DNA of 64,000 bases from Cristatella mucedo (lineage: Eukaryota; Bryozoa; Phylactolaemata; Cristatellidae). The notes under the pieces are model-generated. The model was given only the letters and a program-made list of their open reading frames with translations. It did no database searches and was not told where the DNA came from. Within the stretch, counting starts at the first letter, position 1; every line of letters begins with the position of its first letter. The position numbers and the translations under genes were made by a program. This document shows, piece by piece, positions 34,240 to 45,987 of this stretch. Location of the stretch: the NCBI GenBank assembly GCA_009760855.2, contig WPIO01000045.1, forward strand, positions 1,413,501 to 1,477,500, in the 5' to 3' direction.

Positions 34240-34918
34240 TCAGACTTTTTGGCAAGCACGTGGTTGAATCGCGACAGCAGCTCTTCTGCGCGTGCGCACG
34301 AGGTGCTGACGCAACGACACTCTGCCTATTAGTCTATCTCGCTCGGCACGAAAGGCAGCTCAATTCCTTACGTGAATCCGAACGTCGCATTCGCTTAATC
34401 GTTTGCTGTGGCGTAGAGGCCGTTCGAGGCAGCACGATGCAAAAACTCAAGCCTTCCTCTGAGCAAAACTGCTGCAATGATGTTCACACCGAACACTCGG
34501 CGATAGACGAAGCAAATGTATTGCCGTCAAACAGCTTTGAAGTAAAAGCGTCTAAAGTTCTGCAATCCGCCAGTGGAATTGCGACGGACGCTCGGAGATC
34601 GGCCATCGGCTAACGTCGGCGCACGCGCACGATCACGAATCGGAGCAGCTTCGGCGGTGCTTCGAGGTGCTAGCTTCCGCCACTGTCTGCCATGCGTCTG
34701 CGAGGACTAGGACCCGACACAGCTGCCGCGCTTTTCGTGAAAAATGTTTTGGTTACGTAGACCGTCCAGAAGGGGCATTCGAAGCACTTGGAAAATGCGA
34801 CTCTTCGGTCGCCAAATCCAAGCCAGTACTAAGCTCAAGCTCTGCGTGCCTGCTAGCACGAGAAATAGTCTTTGTCGCGCGTACGCACCGAGCGTGGCTC
34901 AGAGCTGGTTGCGTTGCA
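34240..34918. other. Unassigned segment
   Basis: Plus-strand frames at 34260-34613 (117 codons) and 34667-35062 show no domain; the second runs into the GA array. Confidence 0.4.
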
Positions 34919-34945
34919 AAGAGAGAGCAAGAGAGAGAGAGAGAG

Positions 34946-35014
<69 letters not shown>
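34919..35014 (+). repeat. (GA)n microsatellite
   Basis: About 95 bp of GA units with two GCAA interruptions at the left. Confidence 0.97.
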
Positions 35015-35018
<4 letters not shown>

Positions 35019-35499
35019 CAAATCTTTTAGAAATCAATAGAAGCGTCTCTTGTACTGGTTAGGTAGCAATTGTGCTGCTATAATGTTGAGCCGAAGACGC
35101 TGAAAAGTCGACGCCGTACAATAGGCAGTTCGCTGTGCTTCCTGAGTTGGCCAGACATCGAGACGCTGTGCTGAGCGACATGTACGGTATCGAGCAAAAG
35201 CAAGCTAGTATCCTGCTTAGCCCAGCATGCTAGAACAAGTGCTAAGACTCTCGTGGCCACCGGTTAGTAAGACCTCTGGCTAGTAATACGGACTGGATCG
35301 CGCAAAGGCACGCACACAAAGCACACTGAAGAACAACAGACAAGTTCTTTGGGGGCGAAGAAAAAGCTGACCGGAACAGGTGCGTCTTTAGCCGATACTT
35401 AAAAAAACTGCAAGTTCATAAAAGCTAGTGACCGCAGGCGGAAGCGAAAAGTTCCGGACATTCAGTAATTAAGAGCTCACCCATTAAGGCGCTCAGCTG
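35015..35499. other. Unassigned segment
   Basis: No gene or repeat recognised. Confidence 0.4.
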
Positions 35500-36570
35500 C
35501 CAGGATCGCCTCGAAGCGAGGCCAATGCCAGGCGACTGTTGGGGGCCGCTCGTTCTAATTCCAAACCAGCCGAAAGCGAAGCTCCTGCCACGCAGACGGC
35601 GGGAGGCAACTGCCTCACAGCGCCTAGCCGCCGCCGGCACGGTGGCGGCTGCGGCCGTGCTGGCTAATGAAGACAAGCAGCAGCCGCCGCGGCCGCTGCT
35701 GCCGACTTATTTGCCAGCATCTAACGGCGACAGTGGGAAGATGGCGCGCGCGCGCGCGCGCGCGGCGAGAACCGTCCGACGTCAGCGGAAGCGCCAGCGC
35801 TCCGGATTGTTGCCGGAGCGCAGCAGGAAGCGGCTCCTCAGCGAGCGTGCTCGCGCGCGCGGGGCCGCGGCTCAGCCCCGCGCCTCTCGCGTGGCAGTGC
35901 GGCAGCGGAGAGAAGAATCGCGATCTCGAGGCGCGCACGCTCCGAGTCCCACTTTGAGCGCATTTACCGCTAGCTACACCGGAGGGCCGAACCCAATGGC
36001 TGGCGTCGCCTTGAGGAAAGCTTCCGGTCGTCGGAAGTCTCGCGGCGGACCGCAGCAGGGGGGGCGGGGAAGATGTGCGTCAGAGAACGGCGGACGCGGG
36101 CCGTTCTGCAGTCGTTCGCTCACTCGCGACGCCGGCCTCGCTGCACCGCCTGCTGCGACGGTCGAGCTGCTGCGAAGGCCTGCGCCAACGCGCGCGCGAC
36201 GGCCGACGGGCAGCGGGCGGTACAGGGAGAGGCGGCGCCCATCTGCGGCCTCCAAGCGGCGCTCTGCCGCTTACGGGCGCTCGCCGTCAGGCGGGCGGGC
36301 CCGACCGCGCCGCCCGGCGGCGCCGGGCGGGCGCAGCCGGGTGGGCGCTGACGAGTGCGGCACGCTGGTAGCGGCGCGGTCGAGCAAAAGGTCTCCGATT
36401 GCATAATATTGTGCCAAAGTCGAGCGCCGCGAGCGGCTCGCATTACTTCCAAGCTGCCTCCCCTCCCGCAGGGCGATGGATCCCGCCTGCTCCCCGGCTA
36501 GACGCTCCGTCGGGCTTTGCTGGCGGTCCGGTGTCGCCCCTCAGCCAGGATAGCGAGCCGCGGCGGGCGG
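35500..36570. promoter_or_regulatory. GC-rich, CpG-dense island; promoter candidate
   Basis: About 1 kb of strongly CpG-rich DNA contains a perfect GC run at 35743-35765. A 293-codon plus-strand frame (35525-36406) and several others on both strands are open because stop codons are AT-rich. The product would be Arg/Ala/Pro-rich without a domain, so I do not call a gene. A CpG-island promoter is the simplest reading. Confidence 0.4.
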
Positions 36571-36639
36571 CGGGGAAGAGCTCGCAAGACTGTCGTGGCT
36601 GGCTGGGCGATCGACCGGATCGTTTGCCTCGACCTCAGG

Positions 36640-36778
36640 TCTTTGCGCAGGTGTAAGGCGTTCACAGTTCCCGACACCTGCTCGTGGGTCCGACTCCTGC
36701 AGCGTGCAATCCTCAACCGCCCACGGCAATCGGTAGTGGTAGCCATTAAGGCTCTCCTGCCGCTACGCCGCTAGCTCA
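36640..36778 (+). mobile_element. Diverged SINE-1
   Basis: Order of blocks: AGGTGTAAGGCGTTCACAG, GCTCGTGGGTCCGACTCCTG (decayed B box), CGGTAGTGGTAGCCATTAAG and GCTCTCCTGCCGCTACGC. The spacing matches SINE-1, with about one base in five changed. It is an old copy. Confidence 0.65.
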
Positions 36779-36957
36779 CTGCACGCGGACTCGCTTCGCA
36801 GAGTCGTGGTAGTTCCGTCACGGAAGGCAATGCTGCGCTATCTTGCCGCTTGACGAAAGTTCGCCATATTGCTACGTGACGCAAGTGGGCTCTCGCCACC
36901 TTGCGGCGAGACGGACTTCCTCGCTTTGGTTAGTAGAAGCGCTGTTAAATAAGCTAG

Positions 36958-37118
36958 GATCCACTTTCACTTTGCTTTTACTTAATCTTATATTTACTTG
37001 TACTTAATTTTAACTTTATTTTACCTTTTTTGCCTTTACTTTACTTTTGTTTTACCTTTGTTTTACATTTATTTTTACTTTATTTTAATTTACTTTACTT
37101 TTACGTTACCTTTACTTA
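36958..37118 (+). repeat. Degenerate TTTAC/TTTTA-rich array
   Basis: Pentamer-like units (TTTAC, TTTTACTTTA, TTTTACC) fill about 150 bp without perfect periodicity. Confidence 0.85.
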
Positions 37119-37231
37119 GCCAGCGTGACGAGGCAGCTGTCACTCAGGTGGGGGGGGGTCACAGTGTAATGTATCACCACTTCCGTGCCTAACTGCTCCA
37201 AGCCAAAACGGAAAGTCTGGGCCGTGTTGAG

Positions 37232-37398
37232 ATTGTATTAGCTGATTTGACAGCCTCAATTGTACAGCTGCAGAAGAGCCTTAACGGCTCTAACCAACGC
37301 TTGCAGTGGGCATTTAAGGATCGCCCACTGCAGGATTCGAATCCACGACCTCGGCCGTGAAAAGCGAGCCCCTTACCACCCGAGCTATCGCGGCAATG
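37232..37398 (-). mobile_element. SINE-1 copy
   Basis: Minus strand: GCGATAGCTCGGGTGGTAAG (A-box region), GTGGATTCGAATCCTGCAG (B box), GCGTTGGTTAGAGCCGTTAAG and a GAGGCTGTCAAATCAGC end. Head and B box are preserved. Confidence 0.87.
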
Positions 37399-37542
37399 GC
37401 ATTCGCAGCATGGCCAACTGGTTGAGCCGAGCAGTGAGCTCCGTGGACGTTACTGCCGAAGGAAGCTTTGCGACCATCGTCAGCTGACCCGCACCGGTTA
37501 GGCGCTCGGCGACTGTTTGCGACGAAAGGTGCTCGGTGACGG

Positions 37543-38226
37543 TTAATGTATGTCCGTCTGCAACTCCACAAAGCCGCAAAGACTATGTCGATGTTACGCA
37601 GGAGAGTTTTGTATAGCGCACTCACAGCCTAAGCGGCGTTCGGTAGCCAATAGACTTCATCTCACGCAACAAAGAGAAAGTGGGAAGCGTAGCAGAGTCA
37701 GGAGAGCAGTTGAGGTAGTGAGTGGCATGGACGTAGCAGCTCAGGACCACTGAAAACGATGAGCCGTAGTCGGCAGCAGGAGAGTAGTTATCGTTGCGTA
37801 AGAATAGTGGGAGCGAGTTTCACAGTCTACGACCTGCAGAGCAAAAGCTTCTGTCGCTAACGGTCTTTAAGCGGAGGAATTGAATTTATTGTCCATAGAG
37901 GATCTGGAGGAACGAAGAGGCTGAAACTGGTGCAGCAGATCAGCTAGGTATTGAGGAGCAAAACCGTGGCAGGCCTTGCGAATCAGCCTAAGCACTTTGC
38001 TCTATATCCGTTGATCAACTGGCCACCATCTAAGCTCTTTTAGCAAAGGAGATACGTGGTCAAACCTCTGAGACTTGAAGACTAGCCTTGCAGCCATATT
38101 CATGGCCATTTGCACTGGCCTAGTTGCTTTTTTTGGTAGCCCAACCAAATAGGAATTACAATAATCAAGCCGAGACAAAACTAAGGAGCTAGTTAAATGT
38201 TTCGCAAGCCGCCATGGGAGGACTGT
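37543..38226 (-). mobile_element. LINE-A C-terminal/3' fragment
   Basis: Minus strand from about SLSKIR... to the UTR. CAGGAGAGTTTTGTATAGCG and the AACTCCACAAAG UTR block are diagnostic, and a decayed tail lies at 37543-37552. Coding frames are broken by indels (for example the loss at GGAGGAATTGAATTTATTG). Confidence 0.87.
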
Positions 38227-38362
38227 TATAGAAACTGCGGTGCCACGGTTGTAGCAACTATCTATCCTTCAGCTCCTGCTCAGCCATATCTGTAGAAAAA
38301 GAAAAAGACAGACTCGCTCCAGGTCGCTCGCTGCAGAGGAGACCGCAGAGCACCGACTAGAG

Positions 38363-39792
38363 CAGCGGTTCTCGAACTATGGGTCGTGACCCCTTTGGGG
38401 TTGAACGACCCATTCGCAAGGGTCGCCTAAGATCACATTGGTAGATAGCTACAACACGACACTAGCTGACACGCTCGACGAGTTTGCACCTCTGACAAAG
38501 CGCACTGTACGCCCCCGCCCAGACGGCCTATGGTTTACAGCAGACATTAAAGTAGCCAGGTCTACTATACGAAAGCTTAAAAAAGCATACAAAAGATCCG
38601 GACTAACTGTCCATCGACAGGCATATGAAGACTACTGTAGGTCGTACCAATCGATCCTAGCAAAGGCCAAGTCTAGCTTCTATAGAAACATTGTTGAATC
38701 ACAGATGCACAATCCAAAAATTCTGATGTCGACAATAAACCATCTCCTCAACCGTTCCCAGATTAGCTCCTTACCTGATGATCCTTGTGATGATCTAGCC
38801 GATCGCTTCTCTCGATTCTTTGTGCAGAAGATAGACAAGATCAGGGAATCCATCCCTGCGATGACAACCTCCCCACTAGAATGCTGTTCCTCGGTTCCTG
38901 GCTGCACCTCAATGTCTGCATTTAAGCAGGTCACTAGTGATCTAGTCTTAAAGTTCGTATCGCAATCAAAGAAGACAAGTCCTCTGGACCCTATTGCTAC
39001 TGTCCTGCTCCTCCGCATGTGCGATCAGGCGATTGCAGCTGGTGCAAAACTCTGCAGCTAGGCTTGTCTGTCGTGAGCGTCGCAATTACCACATTACTCC
39101 ACTTCTCGCCGACCTGCACTGGCTACCAGTCAAGCAACGGATTGACTTCAAGGTTTTGTCGCTCACTTTTAGGTCCCTTCATCATTCTATGGCTCCAGCC
39201 TATCTCTCCGACATACTCCCCCATCAGGCCAAGCATCGTACCACCCGCTTTTCGGAATCCAACAGTCTACCAATACCTCGTACAAACCTTAAATCCTTTG
39301 GAGACCCTGCATTTAGTTCGTATGCTCCCAAAGCCTGGAACCCCCTCCCGACCTGCGTCAGAACATCCCCTGACCTGACCACATTTGAAAGGAACTTGGA
39401 AACACACCTATTTAGGACAGCATTTAGTGGGTCCCTGCGATTCGTCCTTAATGTGCTAATGCGTGCTGACGCTGTGCATGCTGCCACTAACCATATTTGC
39501 ATGCTGACCCTGTGCATGCCACCCCCTAACCATGTTATTCATTTTGTTTGTTTTTCAAGCATGATTTTACTTACCATTCAATTGCATTTCCCTTTGCAGC
39601 AAACGTAAAGTGCCCAGAAAGAGATTGAGTTCTCTGAGGGCGCTTTATCAAGTACATTATTATTATTATTATTATTACCAGAAAACACGCATTTCCACAT
39701 TTCGCACACAAGAACTTTATGTTTGGGGTCGCCACTGCACGAGGAACTGTACTTAAGGGTCGCGGCATGAGGAATGATTAGGAGATCCACTG
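38363..39792 (+). mobile_element. SPIN-like hAT MITE split by a LINE-B insertion
   Basis: The left end CAGCGGTTCTCGAACTATGG is followed by GGGTCGTGACCCCTTTGGGG and GGGTCGCCTAAGATCAC. The right end contains GAGGAACTGTACTTAAGGGT, CGCGGCATGAGG and ends ...GATCCACTG. Flanking octamers are GACTAGAG (38355-38362) and GACCAGAG (39793-39800), an 8-bp target duplication with one mismatch, the hAT hallmark. From memory, both ends strongly resemble the SPIN (Space Invaders) hAT family; I could not run an alignment. About 200 bp of element remains outside the LINE. No transposase is present. Confidence 0.82.
38438..39677 (+). mobile_element. LINE-B copy nested in the hAT element, RT core deleted
   Basis: A 207-codon frame (38438-39061) encodes the linker between endonuclease and RT: DSYNTTLADTLDEFAPLTKR, IRKLKKAYKRSGLTVHRQAY, KSSFYRNIVESQ, MSTINHLLN and FFVQKIDKIRESI. 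It then jumps near 39010 into the post-RT C-terminal domain (AIRRLQLVQNSAARLVCRER, continuing in frame 38994-39608 through LLADLHWLPVKQRIDFKVL to FERNLETHLFRTAFS). The RT, including YADD, is missing. The UTR, a clean hairpin and an (ATT)n tail follow. It lies between GGTCGCCTAAGATCAC and CAGAAAACACGC of the host element. Confidence 0.87.
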
Positions 39793-40061
39793 GACCAGAG
39801 GTATGGACTGCGACTATGGCTGCGACTAGGAGCGAGCACGCTGCGCCCCAACTCCTCCAATTGGTGCGCTGCCTGCGCGTAGATTTGAGCCAATTCGAGC
39901 CCGATGAAGCACGAAACGACGAAGCGCACCTGACGAAACGCTTCGTCACAAGTCTGAACGAGTTCGCGGTGGCCTCAAAGGTGTATTTTGAACTCGCCCG
40001 CCTCGCTCGGGCCGGTGCGCCATAGCCAGCTGCCTTAGCCCTCTTGCCTCTGCCATTTTAT
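39793..40061 (+). other. Unassigned segment with an 83-codon frame
   Basis: The frame 39774-40025 (with FEPDEARNDEAHLTKRF and SLNEFAVASKVYFELA) has protein-like composition and no repeat character. It starts inside the hAT end and I recognise no family. A single exon of an unknown gene is possible at low confidence. Confidence 0.3.

Positions 40062-41214
<1,153 letters not shown>

Positions 41215-41311
<97 letters not shown>
41215..41311 (+). repeat. (CA)n(TA)n microsatellite
   Basis: About 39 CA units then about 9 TA units directly follow the pogo-like element; this is probably the other half of the array at 40226-40276. Confidence 0.97.
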
Positions 41312-41789
41312 GAGGATTATATATACTATATTCGTAAACAGACACAGCCATCAAAACACGTCAAAGGCTTAGGCCATAGGCTGAAATGCATCAGAGGGCA
41401 GTCGCCCAAATCATCCGAGGCATCATAGTTGAGTGGCTTGCTCGCAGACAGACATTAAAGAGCCATACAATACAGCCAAAGCATCGAGACCTTCTGCTTC
41501 AAAGCTTCCCCATGTATTGGCCAAATGCCATATTTGGCGCCACGATGAACTAGATCTCAAATGATTAGAATCAAGATGAGGTCAACTTTGTCTTAGACTG
41601 GGGCTTACTCGGACTGGTAATTTTGACACGTGGCCACTGCAGCAATAATGGCACATTTTTTCTTTTGGGTTTCACTCGTTGCCAAGCACATTTACAAACT
41701 GTTTTAAATTTGAATTGATCGGCTGAGCTCAAAAGGATAATTAATCAAACATTGTCATAGCCTTGTAGTATGTCTCTACTAATTGAAGC
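41312..41789. other. Unassigned segment
   Basis: Nothing recognised. Confidence 0.4.
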
Positions 41790-41955
41790 GAAAAAGTTCA
41801 TCACACCGCAAGATGGCGAACTTTCATCCACTGGCAAAATGGCACATTTCCATCAAGCGGCTTGAGGGCGCAGCCTTGTCTTTCGTGAAGGAACTACAAT
41901 GATTCAGCGAAGCGAGTCCACAGGCAGCAGCGAGCTGCCCGTAAGAAAGAAATAA
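41790..41955 (+). repeat. Dispersed repeat R, copy 2
   Basis: It matches 29815-29990 in block order (CACACCGCAAGATGGCG, GGGCGCAGCCTTGTCTTTCG, GATTCAGCGAAGCGAGTCCA), with an extra about 30-bp segment near the start. It ends in AATAATA. Confidence 0.7.
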
Positions 41956-42784
41956 TAATACATTTAGCCGCCTCGGTAGTTCAAAAACGACTTTGACACC
42001 GGAGACTATGCCCTAATAGTATTAATAAGAAATTTATATATTATTAGGATGAATAGTATGTTTCTAATCTTATTAGTGAAAGTAAGATATGTGCATAGCG
42101 CCGGATTAGCATATGACCTCACATTGATGAGGCGGTTGGGGGGCACATTTGCATCGCAATTCACACCGCATTATATATCGGATTGCGGTTTGTGCAGAAG
42201 TAAGCAATCTCCGGAATTACCAGACTATAGCTGATCCAGTGAGCTTAGCCGCGAGTTTGGACTCGGGACTTTGGTCTCCGTCTGATATGACACAGTATAA
42301 GAGCAAACCGGGCTGGACGTTTCACCGCTTGATTTGTCAGACGACCTTTTACCGCTTGTTGCAACGCTGACGCCGGAGAGTGTAGAGCAACGAGAGCAAG
42401 AAGGAGCCTCTCTCACAAAACGCCACCTAATTTGCAGATAGCAATCAAGTTAACCGCACGATTTCTGGGTGGCCCTCGGAGCGAGCGAGCTCGGTAATCG
42501 AGTTCTCTGTGAGTTGCATTCACTGGCCGCGAGCTTCGTGTTATTCCAGGAAAGCGATCGCCCAGCCGCCTCTCGACGGCTCGCATTTCGTAGAGCCTCC
42601 TGGCGTCGCATGCAGGAGGCTCGCTGAGCTGCGGCGACCTATCCTTTATCATCCGATTGCTTTCGCGCGGACGTCTTGTCCATGACCCACGCTTGCCGAA
42701 AGACCGTGATCGACATGTCTGGGCACTCTAGCGGCACTGTATTGCCTTCCCGTAGGTCTTCCTGCCCGAGCCATAACATGCTTA
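41956..42784. other. Unassigned segment
   Basis: No repeat family recognised; CpG content rises over 42400-42700. Frames up to 79 codons lack domains. Confidence 0.4.
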
Positions 42785-44195
42785 TTGCTGATTGTAAGAA
42801 TTGGGGCACTACTTTCTTATGAATGCAGACTTAGAAGACAGAGTTTCTCTGCTGGTCTTGCTTGATGTTTCGGCGGCTTTTGATGCTATTTATCACCAAG
42901 TCCTTCTCTATCACCTCTCATCTAGCCTGGGCATCACTGGCACAGCGCTACAATGGTTCGGGTCCTATCGCAATGAAAGACTACAGAGTATTGATGTGAA
43001 CGGGCAAAGATCATCTAAGAAACCACTGAAGTGTGCTGTACCTCAGGGCTCATCATTTGGTCAGCTTCTTTTCACAGTTTATATTCTCCCTCCCGACAAT
43101 GTGATCGCCAGGCATAATCTATGTTTTCACTTCTATTTCAGTCAGCTAGTTTTCACAGTATATATTCTTCCTCTCGACAATGTGATCGCCAGGCATAATA
43201 AAATTCTTCACTTCTATTTCACTCAGTTATACCTTTGGTTTGATCTCTTCCAGCCACAGCACGTCAAGCTCTCTCAACTCCATTGCTGTTTGTATTGACG
43301 ATATCCGTATACGGATTGCAGCAAACGATAATAAATTGACTTACGATAAAACCAACTTACTAGTTATGGGCAAACCAAGTGGGATTCAGACATTGGAAAA
43401 CTTAACGCTCAAAATCGGTTCTGTCAGCATATCTCCTGTTGAATCTGCATGAAATCTAGTCATCCTTTTCTAAAGTGACCTTCTATTTGACGACCACGTA
43501 AGCTTCACAGTCAAGCCTACCTGATTTCAGCTAAACAACATTGCGAAAATTGGGCTTGCTTAGATAGGGATACAACATCTAAATTAGTCCATTCGTTTGT
43601 TACGTCTTGTCTTGACTTCTATAACTCACTGTTTGCTGATCTACCGGCCTATGAAATCAGGGGCTTGCAGTTGATGCAAAACTATATTGCTAGGCTTGTC
43701 TGTCGTGAGCATCACCGTTGCTCTTAAGTTCTTTCATTCTCTTGATCCAGCCTATCCATCAGATCTATTCCCCCGCGAGGACAGTCATCCTATTACCCGC
43801 TTTTAGGAATCTAATAGTTTACCTATTCCTCGTACAAGCCTCAAATCCTTCGGAGACCGTGCCCTTAGTTCGTATGCTCTCAAAGCCTGGAACTCACTTT
43901 CGACTTGGGTCATGACATCCCCTACCTTGACCGCATTAAAAAGAAACTAAAAACGCCATCTATTTAGTGGGTCAATGTGATTAGTTCTTTGTGTGCTAAT
44001 GCGTGCTGACATGTAGAATTCTGCCACTAGCCATATTTGCAAGCTGACCTTGTGCATGTCACCTCTAACCATACTTGTTGTCATTGAGCATGCTACCACT
44101 GACCATTCGACCGTGTTTCTTCTGCAGCAAATGTAAAGTGCCATGAAAGAGATTACTTTCTCTGGGGGAGCTATACAAATGTATTATATAACTAC
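42785..44195 (+). mobile_element. LINE-B copy with RT remnant and 81-bp internal duplication
   Basis: The frame 42801-43298 shows RT block A (VLLDVSAAFDAIYHQVLLYH), the LSSSLGITGTALQWFGSYR region and block B (CAVPQGSSFGQLLFTVY). The expected FYADDTQLY box is replaced by HFYFSQL and, after an 81-bp duplication, HFYFTQL. Downstream frames carry YDKTNLLVMGKPSG and LKIGSVSISPVESA. C-terminal remnants (SLKSFGDRALSSYALKAWNSL across frames), the UTR and an end with TGTAAAGTGCCATGAAAGAG and a short AT tail follow. Catalytically dead. Confidence 0.88.
43061..43222 (+). repeat. In-frame 81-bp tandem duplication inside LINE-B RT
   Basis: 43061-43141 and 43142-43222 are each 81 bp and begin with TCAGCT; both contain TTTCACAGT(T/A)TATATTC and GACAATGTGATCGCCAGGCA. 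TCAG recurs a third time at 43223. Being 27 codons long, it leaves the frame open. Confidence 0.9.
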
Positions 44196-45403
44196 AAAAA
44201 GGCTTACCCGTGTTGTTATTGCTACTCATGCAAGCGGTGACACGCATGCGCTAGGATATACCTAGTCAAGCGACAATATGGGAGAGATGGTAACGGAATG
44301 AGGTAAACGGCGAACTTAGTGCAGTCGTGCGTACAACTCACATTTGTGCGTCTAACGTCCATCTGTACCAAAACTGTGGCAGTGGCAACTTCAAGGGGAT
44401 ACTAAGTTCAAAGTTAGATTTCGGTTAAACCCGGTCGTGAACGAAAGAACTAATCACATTGACCCACTATATAGATGGCGTTTTTAGTTTATTTTTAATG
44501 CGGTCAAGGTAGGGGATGTTCGCGTACGGAGAAGCTTAACATTCTTTTCAGTAAGAGTATGATCAAGTGGTATTAGGTTTGACAGATGTTTTATAAAGTA
44601 TTTTATTTAATTGGACCTTCGGCTGGCGGTTCAATGAAGGACCCGTGGGAACTAGCAAGTCCCGTTCAGAGGTGACGGGACCGGACGATCGGTAGTGCTT
44701 GCACTCACTTTCCGTGCTCCGCACTTTACCGGCCTGTAGCTGGGCTGCTTCAAATTGTTGCCAGCACCGTTTATTGACATCGGCACTTATTTCCGTATGG
44801 CAAAAACTAAGCGCTCGCAATGGCGATAGTCCTTTGCTGACGCGTGGTAAATTCGGTTGACTCTGCGGCCTCGATACACACTGCCCGTTTTAAGACAGCA
44901 GGCGGCATAGACGTCGTAATGGTGAGTCGCTTATTTATACAGAATGTTCACTTAAAGCGAGCGGCACATTCGCATTGCATGAGCTGGCTTTACTACATCT
45001 TCATCCCCTACGCCAAGCACATATGCAGTGTTTGTGTGTGTGTGCATAGCAAACACTAAAAACATGCAGCGTCAAGCGGCTGCCTACTAGTCATACTGCT
45101 CAAGGTGAAGAGATTTGCGACCGCTTCTTGCGGTTGTACAGTTCGAAGACGACGCGGCTGATGAGCAGTCAGGGGTTTCGGCTCATTGGGAGCAGCCGGA
45201 AATTGAGAAGGAAGATCCCTAGCGAACCTCACTTGCAACGTCACAAGCAGGTCGACCATCTCTCTGGCTGCCTGTCTCACTCTTAACCGGTTTAGGTGAT
45301 AAGAATAGATGGCCTGGCAGTGACCAAACGGTCAATGAACATCAGAGATGTAGGAACTGAGCTAATGGCCGGTGCATACCACCATCAGCTGGAAGGTTCC
45401 TTT
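44196..45403. other. Mostly unassigned; short LINE-B piece at 44440-44525
   Basis: 44440-44525 resembles minus-strand LINE-B (GAACTAATCACATTGACCCA, GCGTTTTTAGTTTATTTTTA, GGTCAAGGTAGGGGATGTTC). The rest shows no known family. A minus-strand 74-codon frame at 45056-45280 has no domain. Confidence 0.5.
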
Positions 45404-45463
45404 GCTGCTTATGTAAAGTGCCGAAAAATAGATTAAGTTCTCTAAGAGCATATTATGAATGTT
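45404..45463 (+). mobile_element. Isolated LINE-B/SINE-2 3' end
   Basis: TGTAAAGTGCCGAAAAATAGATTAAGTTCTC and an AT-rich end; the hairpin is degraded. End-only insertion. Confidence 0.65.
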
Positions 45464-45907
45464 AAGGTTGCGTAGTCTAGCTTTCAGAAGTCTGATCGAT
45501 GGCCACTCGATTTCGTCTGATTGCCTGTCCGCTTACTGATCTCAGCAGAAGAGATCTTGGTGCGTTTTGGTGGCTGATGACTTCAGCTGGGATCAAGTTT
45601 TTGCCTGTACGGACGCGTACATTTCTTTTACTGGATTTAGTACCGAAGAGTCTTTTCGTGGGCCGTCGCTGCCACCCTGCCTGGCAGCCAGTAGTTGGAG
45701 AATAACTCACGGTACTGCTAAGCGAGGCTATGCTAATGCTAACATGGTAGCAGAGAAAAAACTCCTATCCCTTGAGGTACAATGTTCGTATCCACAACAT
45801 ATGTCTGTTTAACAGCAACTAAGCGTGCCTAACTCCTGCCATTAAGTGCAATGGCTCTCGCGCGGCGCCTATTGATCTCGCCACCGACTTACCAAAGCAT
45901 CAGGGGC
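45464..45907. other. Unassigned segment
   Basis: Frames at 45477-45710 (minus) and 45499-45812 (plus, two frames) overlap and have no recognisable domain. Confidence 0.4.
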
Positions 45908-45987
45908 AAAGCCTCGGGGCCAGAATTCCCGTGCTGCTGGCTCAAAGCCTCGGGGGCACAACTCCCGCGCTGGCTCAAAGCCTCGAA
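45908..45987 (+). repeat. Minisatellite, 2.3 units of 33-36 bp
   Basis: AAAGCCTCGGGG begins units at 45908 and 45944, and AAAGCCTCGAAC starts a third at 45977. The units share CCCG(T/C)GCTG...GGCTC. Confidence 0.85.

Noticed and set aside
35525-36406. 293-codon open frame in GC-rich DNA
   Set aside because: GC-rich sequence has few stop codons, frames are open on both strands, and the product is Arg/Ala/Pro-rich without a domain.
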